Positions 1 through 4,427 of a DNA stretch of 11,061 nt are shown here, one piece after another. The notes under the pieces are model-generated. The model did not search any database. It was not told the DNA's origin and was given only the letters and a program-made list of their open reading frames with translations. A program made the translations under genes and the position numbers. Location of the stretch: the NCBI GenBank assembly GCA_023228645.1, contig JALOAT010000083.1, positions 1 to 11,061 of the forward strand, in the 5' to 3' direction. This DNA comes from Gammaproteobacteria bacterium. Its GTDB lineage: Bacteria > Pseudomonadota > Gammaproteobacteria > Thiohalomonadales > Thiohalomonadaceae. Position 1 is the first letter of the stretch; the number at the start of each line of letters is the position of its first letter.

Positions 1-28
1 CCGGCACCGAATATAGAAAGTAATTAAT

Positions 29-418
29 ATGCAATTGGGTATGATTATTAGTATATTATTTGCATTTGGTGCAATAATTTCTCTTTTTGCACATCATCAT
101 TACAGTAAAAAATTTAAAAAACTCCCAACAGGACCAGAGCAGGATCATTTTCGCAAACTTGCAATGATCACATTGGGAATGATCGCAGGCTTTGCGTTGG
201 CAGTATTTGTTTCATCGTCAACTATCGATGATCGCAAACCATACCAATATCCTATTATAGACCGAATTGATATTCAATATCAGTATGAATATATTGATGT
301 TTGGGAAAATCCTAAGACTAAGTGTAGATATTTAATACACCATACTCGACTATCAACATCAAAACCTGAAATAAATTACCTACCCTCCGGTAAGCCAGAT
401 TGTCCAGAAAACAGATGA
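29..418 (+). CDS. Small two-helix membrane protein
   Basis: I do not recognise the family. The 129-residue product has two hydrophobic helices, about residues 3-21 and 45-62. They are joined by a basic loop with a His triplet (22-24) and a KKFKK patch. By the positive-inside rule that loop is cytoplasmic, so the N-terminus and the long polar C-terminal half (63-129, Tyr/Asp-rich, cysteines at 99 and 125) would face outward or the periplasm. The ATG is preceded at 8 nt by TAGAAAG, a Shine-Dalgarno form seen before several genes here. The stop overlaps the next start (ATGA), so it is translationally coupled to the DUF4031 gene. Function unknown; an envelope-modifying early protein is only a guess. 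Confidence 0.8.
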   Translation: MQLGMIISILFAFGAIISLFAHHHYSKKFKKLPTGPEQDHFRKLAMITLGMIAGFALAVFVSSSTIDDRKPYQYPIIDRIDIQYQYEYIDVWENPKTKCRYLIHHTRLSTSKPEINYLPSGKPDCPENR

Positions 419-642
419 AATACTTGACAGATGGTGCAAGACACCTTATATGTGATCCATATTCAATAGAAAATCTGCATAAAATGGCAGATGATTTGGA
501 TATAAAACGATGTTGGTTTCACGATGGGAAATTTCCACATTATGATATACCAAAGCGTAGAATAAATGAAATTGAGGCTAAATGTGAAATAATAAAATCT
601 GAAGATATTATTCGAATTATTAAAAAGACAATGCCACTTTAG
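415..642 (+). CDS. DUF4031 family protein
   Basis: The 75-residue protein matches the pattern I know for DUF4031, a small family common in phages and bacteria with no established function. The visible core is an N-terminal segment with RHLICDPYS (9-17), then LHKMADDLDIKRCWF (21-35) and the signature PHYDIPKRR (41-49). The His/Asp pair of HYD could bind metal, but that is speculation. I chose the ATG at 415, overlapping the upstream TGA as ATGA, over a TTG at 400 because of coupling and because the homologous part begins there. The last four codons and the TAG lie inside the tRNA-Phe gene (10-nt overlap), so tRNA 5' processing would cut the mRNA at its stop codon. An internal promoter-like element lies near its start. 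Confidence 0.85.
   Translation: MKYLTDGARHLICDPYSIENLHKMADDLDIKRCWFHDGKFPHYDIPKRRINEIEAKCEIIKSEDIIRIIKKTMPL
424..452 (+). promoter_or_regulatory. Candidate sigma70-type promoter inside DUF4031 gene
   Basis: Perfect -35 TTGACA (424-429), 17-nt spacer, -10 TATATG (447-452, 4/6). It would start RNA near 459, within the coding region, and read into tRNA-Phe. Same geometry as the clearer promoters at 3549, 8398 and 10368. Internal position lowers confidence. Confidence 0.35.
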
Positions 643-707
643 CAATCTTGGTGATGCGGACGGTTGAAGCCCGTCTCAGACTGGTTCGAAACCAGTAGGT
701 GGCACCA
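633..707 (+). tRNA. tRNA-Phe (GAA), CCA encoded
   Basis: Acceptor GCCACTT pairs with AGGTGGC (one G.U). Anticodon arm is GACGG/CCGTC with loop TTGAAGC, anticodon GAA. T arm is ACTGG-TTCGAAA-CCAGT. It ends ACCA (704-707), so the CCA tail is genomic. The first 10 nt are shared with the end of the DUF4031 coding region, including its TAG. Confidence 0.9.
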
Positions 708-727
708 AAAAAGCCTATCGAGGTTCA

Positions 728-790
728 CTCCGTGCCAGTGTAGCAAAACGGAGAGTTTGAGTTTTCGAGCTTTCTCATTCCTTAAGAAAG
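728..790 (+). other. Folded leader before the 799 gene
   Basis: Two perfect 6-bp hairpins lie between tRNA-Phe and the next gene: CTCCGT (728-733) with ACGGAG (748-753), and CTTTCT (770-775) with AGAAAG (785-790). The second covers the Shine-Dalgarno AAGAAAGGA of the downstream GTG start and could restrict translation. No tRNA can be closed here. Confidence 0.35.
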
Positions 791-798
791 GATCTGTA

Positions 799-981
799 GT
801 GCAGCGTTATCGAGTTGAAATATGGATAAAACGCGGTGATTGTGGTAAATGGGAAACTGATTTTACTTCTGATGATTTGAATCATATTCAGCAAGTCCTT
901 TCAGGAAGACAGAAACCACTCAAGGATCCTATTAGAATTTTAATGATTGAAGATATTACTAGCTTTTTTGAGTTAGTTTAA
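799..981 (+). CDS. Hypothetical 60-residue protein
   Basis: Not recognised. I start it at GTG 799, 6 nt after the strong Shine-Dalgarno AAGAAAGGA (784-792). The open frame runs further upstream, but that part is tRNA-Phe sequence and folded leader, so it is not coding. The product begins QRYRVEIWIKRG, a likely beta-strand, followed by a polar helix around TSDDLNHIQQVLSG (residues 24-37) and a hydrophobic end (IRILMIEDI). It lies between tRNA-Phe and the first tRNA-Met, ending 9 nt before the latter. Its ribosome-binding site is part of a hairpin, so expression may be limited. Function unknown. Confidence 0.65.
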   Translation: MQRYRVEIWIKRGDCGKWETDFTSDDLNHIQQVLSGRQKPLKDPIRILMIEDITSFFELV

Positions 982-990
982 ATGGGTTGG

Positions 991-1065
991 TGCGGGGTAG
1001 AGCAGTCAGGTCAGCTTGCGAGTCTCATAAACTCGAGGTCGTTGGTTCAAATCCAACCCCCGCAA
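991..1065 (+). tRNA. tRNA-Met (CAT), initiator-like
   Basis: Acceptor TGCGGGG/CCCCGCA is fully paired with T1-A72. D stem is GAGC/GCTT, giving the A11:U24 pair typical of bacterial initiators. Anticodon stem is CGAGT/ACTCG with loop CTCATAA, anticodon CAT. T arm is GTTGG-TTCAAAT-CCAAC. Overall it resembles bacterial tRNA-fMet, but it has a paired 1:72 and lacks the GGG/CCC anticodon stem. Initiator, elongator or Ile2 cannot be settled from sequence. CCA is not encoded (ACTA). Confidence 0.9.
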
Positions 1066-1082
1066 CTAGAAAGGAATTGATT

Positions 1083-1313
1083 ATGTCAAATGCCGAAGTA
1101 ATATGGGAAAGCAAGTTGGATGACAAATGGGACTGTATTGTCACTCGAGTATCTGAATATCAAGGCCGTTTAATTGTTTCTGATAAAGATGAAATTATTT
1201 TAAATGAAAGTGTGCCATTAGCATATGGTGCTGCTTTCGGACCAGATATTGACGACGTTGCCCAATGGCAAGACAAGTGCGTCGAGGTCGTGGACAAATA
1301 TCAAATGAATTGA
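1083..1313 (+). CDS. Hypothetical 76-residue phage protein
   Basis: Starts at ATG 1083, 9 nt after TAGAAAG (1067-1073), which itself begins two bases past the discriminator of tRNA-Met. The open frame upstream is tRNA sequence. The protein begins SNAEVIWESKLDDKWDCIVTRV and continues with a beta-rich YQGRLIVSDKDEIIL. It then has a motif YGAAFGPDIDDVAQW (residues 48-62), which I associate with small conserved phage/bacterial proteins of unknown function. The TGA (1311-1313) abuts the first base of the initiator tRNA gene, so RNase P cleavage would release the mRNA exactly at its stop codon. No enzymatic motif is visible. Confidence 0.8.
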   Translation: MSNAEVIWESKLDDKWDCIVTRVSEYQGRLIVSDKDEIILNESVPLAYGAAFGPDIDDVAQWQDKCVEVVDKYQMN

Positions 1314-1388
1314 CGCGGGGTAGAGCAGAGGCAGCTTACTTGGCTCATAACCAAGTGGTCGGGGGTTCGAGTCCCTCTCCCGCAACCA
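1314..1388 (+). tRNA. Initiator tRNA-fMet (CAT), CCA encoded
   Basis: Starts CGCGGGG and ends TCCCGCA-ACCA, giving the C1.A72 mismatch that marks bacterial initiator tRNA. The D stem GAGC/GCTT provides A11:U24. Anticodon arm is CTTGG-CTCATAA-CCAAG: only two of the three consecutive G-C pairs typical of initiators are present. T arm is GGGGG-TTCGAGT-CCCTC. Begins directly after the TGA of the preceding gene. Its terminal A is the first base of the next inverted repeat. Confidence 0.93.
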
Positions 1389-1478
1389 ACTATATTCTGT
1401 TCACAAAACGGCGTGGGGATGCTCGCGTGATCATAGCGCTCACTGATCTGAACGGGAAAACACCTACAGAATATAGTT
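1388..1478 (+). ncRNA. Spacer RNA closed by a 13-bp perfect stem
   Basis: AACTATATTCTGT (1388-1400) is exactly complementary to ACAGAATATAGTT (1466-1478), enclosing 65 nt. Inside, two further helices can form: ACGgCG/CGCGT (one bulged G) and GATCA/TGATC, giving a three-way junction. The stem begins on the last A of the upstream tRNA's CCA and ends 3 nt before tRNA-Thr(CGT), so the fold fills the whole spacer. Stable RNA or processing signal is inference; T4's tRNA cluster encodes two stable RNAs of unknown role. Confidence 0.5.
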
Positions 1479-1481
1479 AAC

Positions 1482-1554
1482 GCTTTGTAAGCATTGCTGG
1501 CGATGCGCCGGATTCGTAACCCGGAGATAATGAGTTCGATTCTCGTACAAAGCA
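1482..1554 (+). tRNA. tRNA-Thr (CGT)
   Basis: Acceptor GCTTTGT/ACAAAGC is perfect. D stem GCAT/ATGC. Anticodon arm is CCGGA-TTCGTAA-CCCGG (A.C mismatch at 31:39), anticodon CGT. T arm is ATGAG-TTCGATT-CTCGT. CCA is not encoded. One base separates it from the next tRNA-like gene. Confidence 0.88.
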
Positions 1555-1555
1555 C

Positions 1556-1731
1556 GGGCCTGAACGCCAAGGAGGAATGGCAACGCAGGAAAGGAGCGTC
1601 GGGGTAACACCTAACGCGCATTAAATCTAGGTTGAGGTATTTTTGTAGCTCGTGGTAGTTCCTAAATCAACCGAAAGCCCTTGGTAATGCTTGGGTTGCG
1701 CTAATCGCCGGTTCGAATCCGGTCGGGTCCA
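1556..1731 (+). tRNA. Candidate interrupted tRNA-Pro (TGG), about 102-nt insert
   Basis: The 3' half is clear: T arm GCCGG-TTCGAAT-CCGGT (1707-1723), then CGGGTCC and A1731. No matching 5' strand lies at normal distance. GGGCCTG at 1556-1562 pairs with it over all seven positions (two G.U), followed by AA, a GCC/GGC D stem with a GG-containing loop, and CGCA pairing with TGCG. If 1588-1689 is removed, a 74-nt tRNA results with loop CTTGGGT, anticodon TGG plus G37, as in Pro. The insert carries its own hairpins (GCGT/ACGC at 1595-1616 and GGTTGA/TCAACC at 1630-1672) but no group I core that I can see. It may equally be a broken tRNA. Confidence 0.4.
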
Positions 1732-1755
1732 CAGGGCACCAGCATCTACGCTCTG

Positions 1756-1804
1756 CTTTTGAAAATCCTTATTACCCGATAAGGGCGTAATTTATTACCA
1801 AAAG
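1756..1804 (+). other. Small three-way-junction fold after the interrupted tRNA
   Basis: CTTTTG (1756-1761) pairs with CAAAAG (1799-1804) and encloses two perfect hairpins, CCTTAT/ATAAGG (1767-1784) and GTAAT/ATTAC (1787-1798). GCACC (1736-1740) and GGTGC (1811-1815) could extend the closure outward. No open frame fits here. Confidence 0.35.
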
Positions 1805-1813
1805 TATTCCGGT

Positions 1814-1886
1814 GCTGCTTCCGATTGATGATTGGGTGTCATTAATCAAACGTGGAAGGCGCTGGCCGCGAGTCCAGCAAGCAACT
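1814..1886 (+). pseudogene. tRNA-like remnant without normal D/anticodon arms
   Basis: GCTGCTT (1814-1820) pairs 6/7 with AAGCAAC (1879-1885). A T-arm-like hairpin GCTGG-CCGCGAGT-CCAGC (8-nt loop) sits directly before the 3' strand, as in tRNA. The total of 73 nt is tRNA length. The interior has a single 9-bp arm (1823-1831 with 1839-1847) instead of D and anticodon arms. Probably a decayed tRNA, or leader structure of the next gene. Confidence 0.3.
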
Positions 1887-1929
1887 TGTGGAGAACAAGA
1901 ACTCGCTATTTTTTTAAAGGAGAGCAAAT

Positions 1930-2166
1930 ATGAAACAGGTAAACTATCGACAATGTGGTTTAGCCCAGGATCGCTCTCGCGTAATCGGATGGATCGAAGA
2001 GCGCGGAGCCAAAATGGGTGCTCGCGTTGAAATTGAAGAACTTGGCGGCTTTTGGGAAGTCGTTGGAGTCGGCACCACGGTCCGCACCAAGTCTGAAGTT
2101 CAAGAAGCGCAGAACCGCGCTCGTCAACCTTTCTGTGCCTTAAAATCATATAGAGGTAACAAATAA
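1930..2166 (+). CDS. Conserved-looking 78-residue hypothetical protein
   Basis: Starts at ATG 1930 after a near-perfect Shine-Dalgarno AAAGGAGA (1916-1923), the strongest in the window. It is visibly richer in G+C than its neighbours and uses GC-rich codons (cgc, gcc, ggc), so it may have a different origin or be highly expressed. The sequence starts KQVNYRQCGLAQDRSRVIGWIEERGAKMGARVEI, then ELGGFWEVVGVG, a compact beta-rich pattern (W/P-I-E-E-R-G-A-K-x-G-x-x-V), and a basic C-terminal tail with ERVQ-like helix. This resembles small conserved phage proteins without known role. A hairpin CTTGT/ACAAG (1885-1899) lies in its leader. A convergent open frame on the other strand is a shadow. Confidence 0.85.
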   Translation: MKQVNYRQCGLAQDRSRVIGWIEERGAKMGARVEIEELGGFWEVVGVGTTVRTKSEVQEAQNRARQPFCALKSYRGNK

Positions 2167-2211
2167 TTGACTTTTTATTGTTCCCTATTGTATTATTGCA
2201 ATAGGGAACAA
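2167..2211 (+). promoter_or_regulatory. Promoter with -10 inside a perfect 13-8-13 palindrome
   Basis: TTGACT (2167-2172), 18-nt spacer, TATTAT (2191-2196) form a good sigma70-type promoter just after the preceding stop codon. TTGTTCCCTATTG (2178-2190) and CAATAGGGAACAA (2199-2211) form a perfect inverted repeat whose 8-nt centre is the -10 box. This is an arrangement expected of an operator for a dimeric repressor. As RNA it would be a strong hairpin, but no T tract follows, so it is not a standard terminator. It would control the two oxygenase genes. Confidence 0.5.
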
Positions 2212-2225
2212 GGGTTAATAGTACC

Positions 2226-2292
2226 AATAGCCAAACCAGTAACCCCGAAAGACCCACAGGTAGAAATGCCGGTTGAAGCTGTTAGGGCTATT
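2226..2292 (+). promoter_or_regulatory. Structured 5' leader of the oxygenase operon
   Basis: AATAGCC (2226-2232) is complementary to GGCTATT (2286-2292). Inside, AACC (2234-2237) can pair with GGTT (2271-2274). The right arm ends 5 nt before the AGGGA ribosome-binding site of the first oxygenase gene. A cis-regulatory RNA is possible; I recognise no known riboswitch class. Confidence 0.3.
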
Positions 2293-2307
2293 ACTTAGGG
2301 ATTTGAG

Positions 2308-2865
2308 ATGGAATTTAAAAAAGGCGCAATTACTGTAATTGATGATATTTTTACTACACAAGATTGTAGTGATATACTTGATTATTACGATAACAATAGA
2401 CACGATCTAGTACATCGAACAGATCATCGAAACAAAAAATTTCTATCAATTGTAGATCCTAAAACTAATTTGCCACGTGATGGCATTGCTAAAAATATAG
2501 CTATCAAGCTTTTAACTTGGATGGATTTTAGATACCGGATCGAATGGGGTCATATTGAAGAGCGTGAACCGGGTTCCCATTTGCCATACCACTACGATTT
2601 ACATTCAAATAGTACGGTTTTCACATCTGTCACATATTTGAATGATGATTATGATGGCGGTTATACTATCATTAGACCGCACGGTGAAGAAAGTGATAAG
2701 TATAACATTAGAGTAATTCCAAAGGCTGGAAGAACTGTGTTCTTTCACGGTGCATACAATTACCATTGTGTAACTGAAGTAGAGAAAAGTAATAGGTACG
2801 TGATACCAATGTGGTATATGTTTATGCCTTTGGACTTGCCAGAAAAACTTAAATGGTGGATTTGA
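2308..2865 (+). CDS. 2-oxoglutarate/Fe(II)-dependent oxygenase, copy 1
   Basis: A 185-residue dioxygenase of the prolyl-4-hydroxylase-like double-stranded beta-helix type. Such enzymes use 2-oxoglutarate, O2 and Fe(II) to hydroxylate protein, nucleic-acid or small-molecule substrates. Visible residues: iron ligands H95-x-D97 (HYD) and H153 (YHC), and R163 (NRY) as the likely 2-oxoglutarate carboxylate anchor. Between them are the core strands TVFTSVTYLNDDYDGGYT (103-120) and GRTVFFHGAY (141-150). Length is that of a minimal catalytic domain, with no extra domain or signal peptide. Start ATG 2308 follows AGGGA. It is the first gene after the palindromic promoter and is followed 4 nt later by a paralogue. 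Similar genes are frequent in large myoviruses; the substrate is unknown. Confidence 0.92.
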   Translation: MEFKKGAITVIDDIFTTQDCSDILDYYDNNRHDLVHRTDHRNKKFLSIVDPKTNLPRDGIAKNIAIKLLTWMDFRYRIEWGHIEEREPGSHLPYHYDLHSNSTVFTSVTYLNDDYDGGYTIIRPHGEESDKYNIRVIPKAGRTVFFHGAYNYHCVTEVEKSNRYVIPMWYMFMPLDLPEKLKWWI

Positions 2866-2869
2866 TAAA

Positions 2870-3427
2870 ATGGAATTCAAAAAGGGATCTATCAGTGTTA
2901 TAGATGATATTTTCACACAAGACGAATGCTCAAGGCTGATAAAATATTATAATGATAATTTTGATAGAGCTATAATTCGCCCAGATTATCGAAATTTAAA
3001 ATTCCTTGAAATTGTAAGTCATTATGACCAAAAGCCTTTTGATGATTTTTGTAAAAAAAATGTATCAAAAATTATGGATTGGATGGATTATCGATACAGG
3101 ATTCAGCGCGCTCACATAGAACGTCGCCATCCAGGATCGTATATGAAGTGGCATTTGGATTCAGCTTTTGATTTAACGGTTTTTACATCAGTTACATATC
3201 TGAATGATGATTATGATGGTGGTCACACTGTAATTAGACCACACGGTGATGAAACTGACGATCACAATATTGAAATAGTACCAAGAGTTGGACGAACTGT
3301 ATTCTTCCACGGTGCATATCACGATCATTGTGTGAGCGAAGTGAGCGGGGGAGAGCGATATACCATACCAATGTGGTATATGACTATGCCGCCAGATCTT
3401 CCTGATAAACATAAATGGTGGTTATAA
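2870..3427 (+). CDS. 2-oxoglutarate/Fe(II)-dependent oxygenase, copy 2
   Basis: Same length as the preceding gene and alignable without a gap: I count 107 identical residues of 185 (58%). Catalytic residues are intact: H95-x-D97 (HLD), H153 (DHC) and R163 (ERY). Both ends and the C-terminal half (101-185) are nearly invariant. Residues 21-70 and 91-100 differ strongly, which suggests a changed substrate surface rather than decay. It starts 4 nt after the previous stop with no clear Shine-Dalgarno, so translation probably depends on re-initiation from copy 1. It is followed 6 nt later by the atypical tRNA gene. A tandem duplication with neofunctionalisation, or two subunits of one hetero-oligomer, are both possible. 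Confidence 0.92.
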   Translation: MEFKKGSISVIDDIFTQDECSRLIKYYNDNFDRAIIRPDYRNLKFLEIVSHYDQKPFDDFCKKNVSKIMDWMDYRYRIQRAHIERRHPGSYMKWHLDSAFDLTVFTSVTYLNDDYDGGHTVIRPHGDETDDHNIEIVPRVGRTVFFHGAYHDHCVSEVSGGERYTIPMWYMTMPPDLPDKHKWWL

Positions 3428-3433
3428 AATCAT

Positions 3434-3520
3434 ATCTCGGTAATGCTCAAAGGTAAGAGCTAGGACCTGTCGTATCAATATAGGCAGGCCTGGATGCAGG
3501 TTCAATCCCTGTCCGAGGTG
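3434..3520 (+). tRNA. Atypical tRNA with enlarged anticodon arm (possibly Asp)
   Basis: Acceptor ATCTCGG/CCGAGGT (one G.U), D stem GCTC/GAGC and T arm GCAGG-TTCAATC-CCTGT are clear; discriminator G3520. The region between D and T arms is about 13 nt too long. It can form AGG/CCT plus CCTGTC/GGCAGG (9 bp, one bulged A) with an 11-nt loop. Read with a normal five-base stem, the first loop bases CTGTC would give anticodon GTC (Asp, consistent with G73). Four bases instead of two precede the D stem. CCA not encoded. Isotype is uncertain; it may be interrupted or inactive. Confidence 0.6.
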
Positions 3521-3548
3521 CAAACGGCAAAAACTGGATTGGTACTGG

Positions 3549-3577
3549 TTGACATACGCCAATTCAGATATTAGAAT
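3549..3577 (+). promoter_or_regulatory. Strong sigma70-type promoter
   Basis: TTGACA (3549-3554), exactly 17 nt, TAGAAT (3572-3577, 5/6). Transcription would start near 3584 and cover two small genes and the Ile/Gln tRNAs. The transcript would begin with hairpin CCAATTT/AAATTGG (3583-3606), followed by the AGGAG site of the 3637 gene. In read-through RNA, GGCAAAA (3526-3532) and TTTTGCC (3610-3616) could close the whole spacer. Confidence 0.65.
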
Positions 3578-3636
3578 GAAGGCCAATTTAAGATACTATA
3601 AATTGGTTGTTTTGCCACCAATAGGAGAAAAAATCA

Positions 3637-3954
3637 ATGGGACATCGTAACAAAGAGCGTATTGATTTCTCCAATTTTAAACGAATGGAAGCATTGAAAC
3701 TTCCAGCAAATCGTGATGAATGGTTTCCTGCTCATCGCCAAAATGATTGTTTAGAAATCTATCTCAGCGAAACGATGGATCATAAGAAAAACTTCTTAAC
3801 AGTGGTCGGCGTGAACGATGGCGATGATGGATATATTGTAAAATGGTTTGATGGGCACGACAATCCGGATGCTTTTGAATTATTCACAAGATTGATGAAT
3901 ATGGAAATCATATTTAAAAAGAATCTATATGATTTAGGAATGTATGATGACTAA
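3637..3954 (+). CDS. Hypothetical 105-residue acidic protein
   Basis: Not recognised. ATG 3637 follows AGGAG (3623-3627) at a slightly long 9-nt spacing. The N-terminus is basic and polar (GHRNKERIDFSNFKR). The middle is alternating hydrophobic beta-like (CLEIYLSET, FLTVVGVND, YIVKWFDG). A C-terminal helix (DAFELFTRLMNMEIIFKKNLYDLG) follows. Soluble, no membrane segment and no catalytic motif that I know. It is the first gene after the TTGACA-17-TAGAAT promoter, and its end overlaps the next gene by 8 nt. The pair therefore forms a coupled unit read into tRNA-Ile and tRNA-Gln. Confidence 0.8.
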   Translation: MGHRNKERIDFSNFKRMEALKLPANRDEWFPAHRQNDCLEIYLSETMDHKKNFLTVVGVNDGDDGYIVKWFDGHDNPDAFELFTRLMNMEIIFKKNLYDLGMYDD

Positions 3955-4195
3955 GCCATATAAAATAATGCAGATAGCAAGTAATGATGATATTGAATAT
4001 TTTGGTCGGTCATTATCTAAATCAATGAACGTTGAATTACCAAGATTGCTGATGCTTAGTGAAGTTGAAGCGATTTTGTCGAAAATGCACAATAATAAAG
4101 TGCAGGTCAGTTCAATTGTTAAAGACACTATTGAAGAACGATATATTGTTTTTCAAGACGAATTAACATATTGTGAATTTATGTTATTGGTATAA
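3947..4195 (+). CDS. Hypothetical 82-residue protein
   Basis: Not recognised. Two adjacent ATG codons exist (3944, 3947). I prefer 3947 because the AGGA at 3936-3939 is 7 nt away, against 4 nt for the first. It overlaps the previous stop. The protein begins TKPYKIMQIASNDDIEYF, has a helical middle (LPRLLMLSEVEAILSKMHNN) and a beta-like C-terminus (EERYIVFQDELTYCEFMLLV). No membrane segment or known motif. The TAA ends 5 nt before tRNA-Ile(GAT), so gene and tRNAs are probably co-transcribed and separated by tRNA processing. Confidence 0.72.
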   Translation: MTKPYKIMQIASNDDIEYFGRSLSKSMNVELPRLLMLSEVEAILSKMHNNKVQVSSIVKDTIEERYIVFQDELTYCEFMLLV

Positions 4196-4200
4196 AATTT

Positions 4201-4274
4201 GGGAGTATAGCACAACGGTAGTGCGTCCGACTGATAATCGGCCGATCCAAGTTCGATTCTTGGTATTCCCACCA
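4201..4274 (+). tRNA. tRNA-Ile (GAT), CCA encoded
   Basis: Acceptor GGGAGTA/TATTCCC (one G.U), D stem GCAC/GTGC. Anticodon arm is TCCGA-CTGATAA-TCGGC (outer pair mismatched), anticodon GAT. T arm is CCAAG-TTCGATT-CTTGG, then ACCA. One base separates it from tRNA-Gln. Confidence 0.92.
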
Positions 4275-4275
4275 T

Positions 4276-4349
4276 TGCCCTTTCCTCTAATGGTAAGAGA
4301 CGCGGCTCTGAACCGTTCAATCGGGGTTCGAATCCCTGAAGGGCATCCA
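4276..4349 (+). tRNA. tRNA-Gln (CTG), CCA encoded
   Basis: Acceptor TGCCCTT/AAGGGCA with the T1-A72 pair typical of Gln, then discriminator T and CCA. Anticodon stem GCGG/CCGT with loop CTCTGAA gives CTG. T arm is CGGGG-TTCGAAT-CCCTG. The last A of CCA opens a 9-bp inverted repeat. Confidence 0.9.
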
Positions 4350-4427
4350 TTCACCAATCAGTATCCAGCGCTGAATAAGATTGGACTAAGGTAGCGTAAA
4401 AATTAACCGCGCGCTAGGTTGGTGAAT
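4349..4427 (+). other. Folded spacer with 9-bp stem flush to tRNA-Gln 3' end
   Basis: ATTCACCAA (4349-4357) is complementary to TTGGTGAAT (4419-4427). Inside are CAGCGCTG (self-complementary) and TAGCG/CGCTA. As with the 1388 element, the stem begins on the terminal A of an encoded CCA. Its right arm touches the stop codon of the leftward lipoprotein gene, so it could also end transcription, although no T run is present. Confidence 0.35.

Noticed and set aside
1..28. 3' end of a tRNA (CCGGCACCG) at the window start
   Set aside because: Too little sequence to show any stem.
1388..1478. Self-cleaving ribozyme (hammerhead or HDV/theta-like) downstream of tRNA
   Set aside because: HDV-like ribozymes are reported next to phage tRNAs, but the simple closed stem beginning at the tRNA end lacks the nested pseudoknot order. 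No CUGANGA/GAAA hammerhead core is present.
1301..1621. 106-codon minus-strand frame
   Set aside because: Runs antisense through two tRNA genes and their spacer; the residues encoded are typical of reversed tRNA (CGRGTRTPDHL).
1588..1689. Group I intron in the interrupted tRNA
   Set aside because: About 102 nt is too short and no P/Q/R/S-like core can be seen.
1772..2257. 161-codon open frame on the minus strand
   Set aside because: Antisense to the convincing 1930 gene and to folded spacer; its protein is low-complexity and no ribosome site precedes it.
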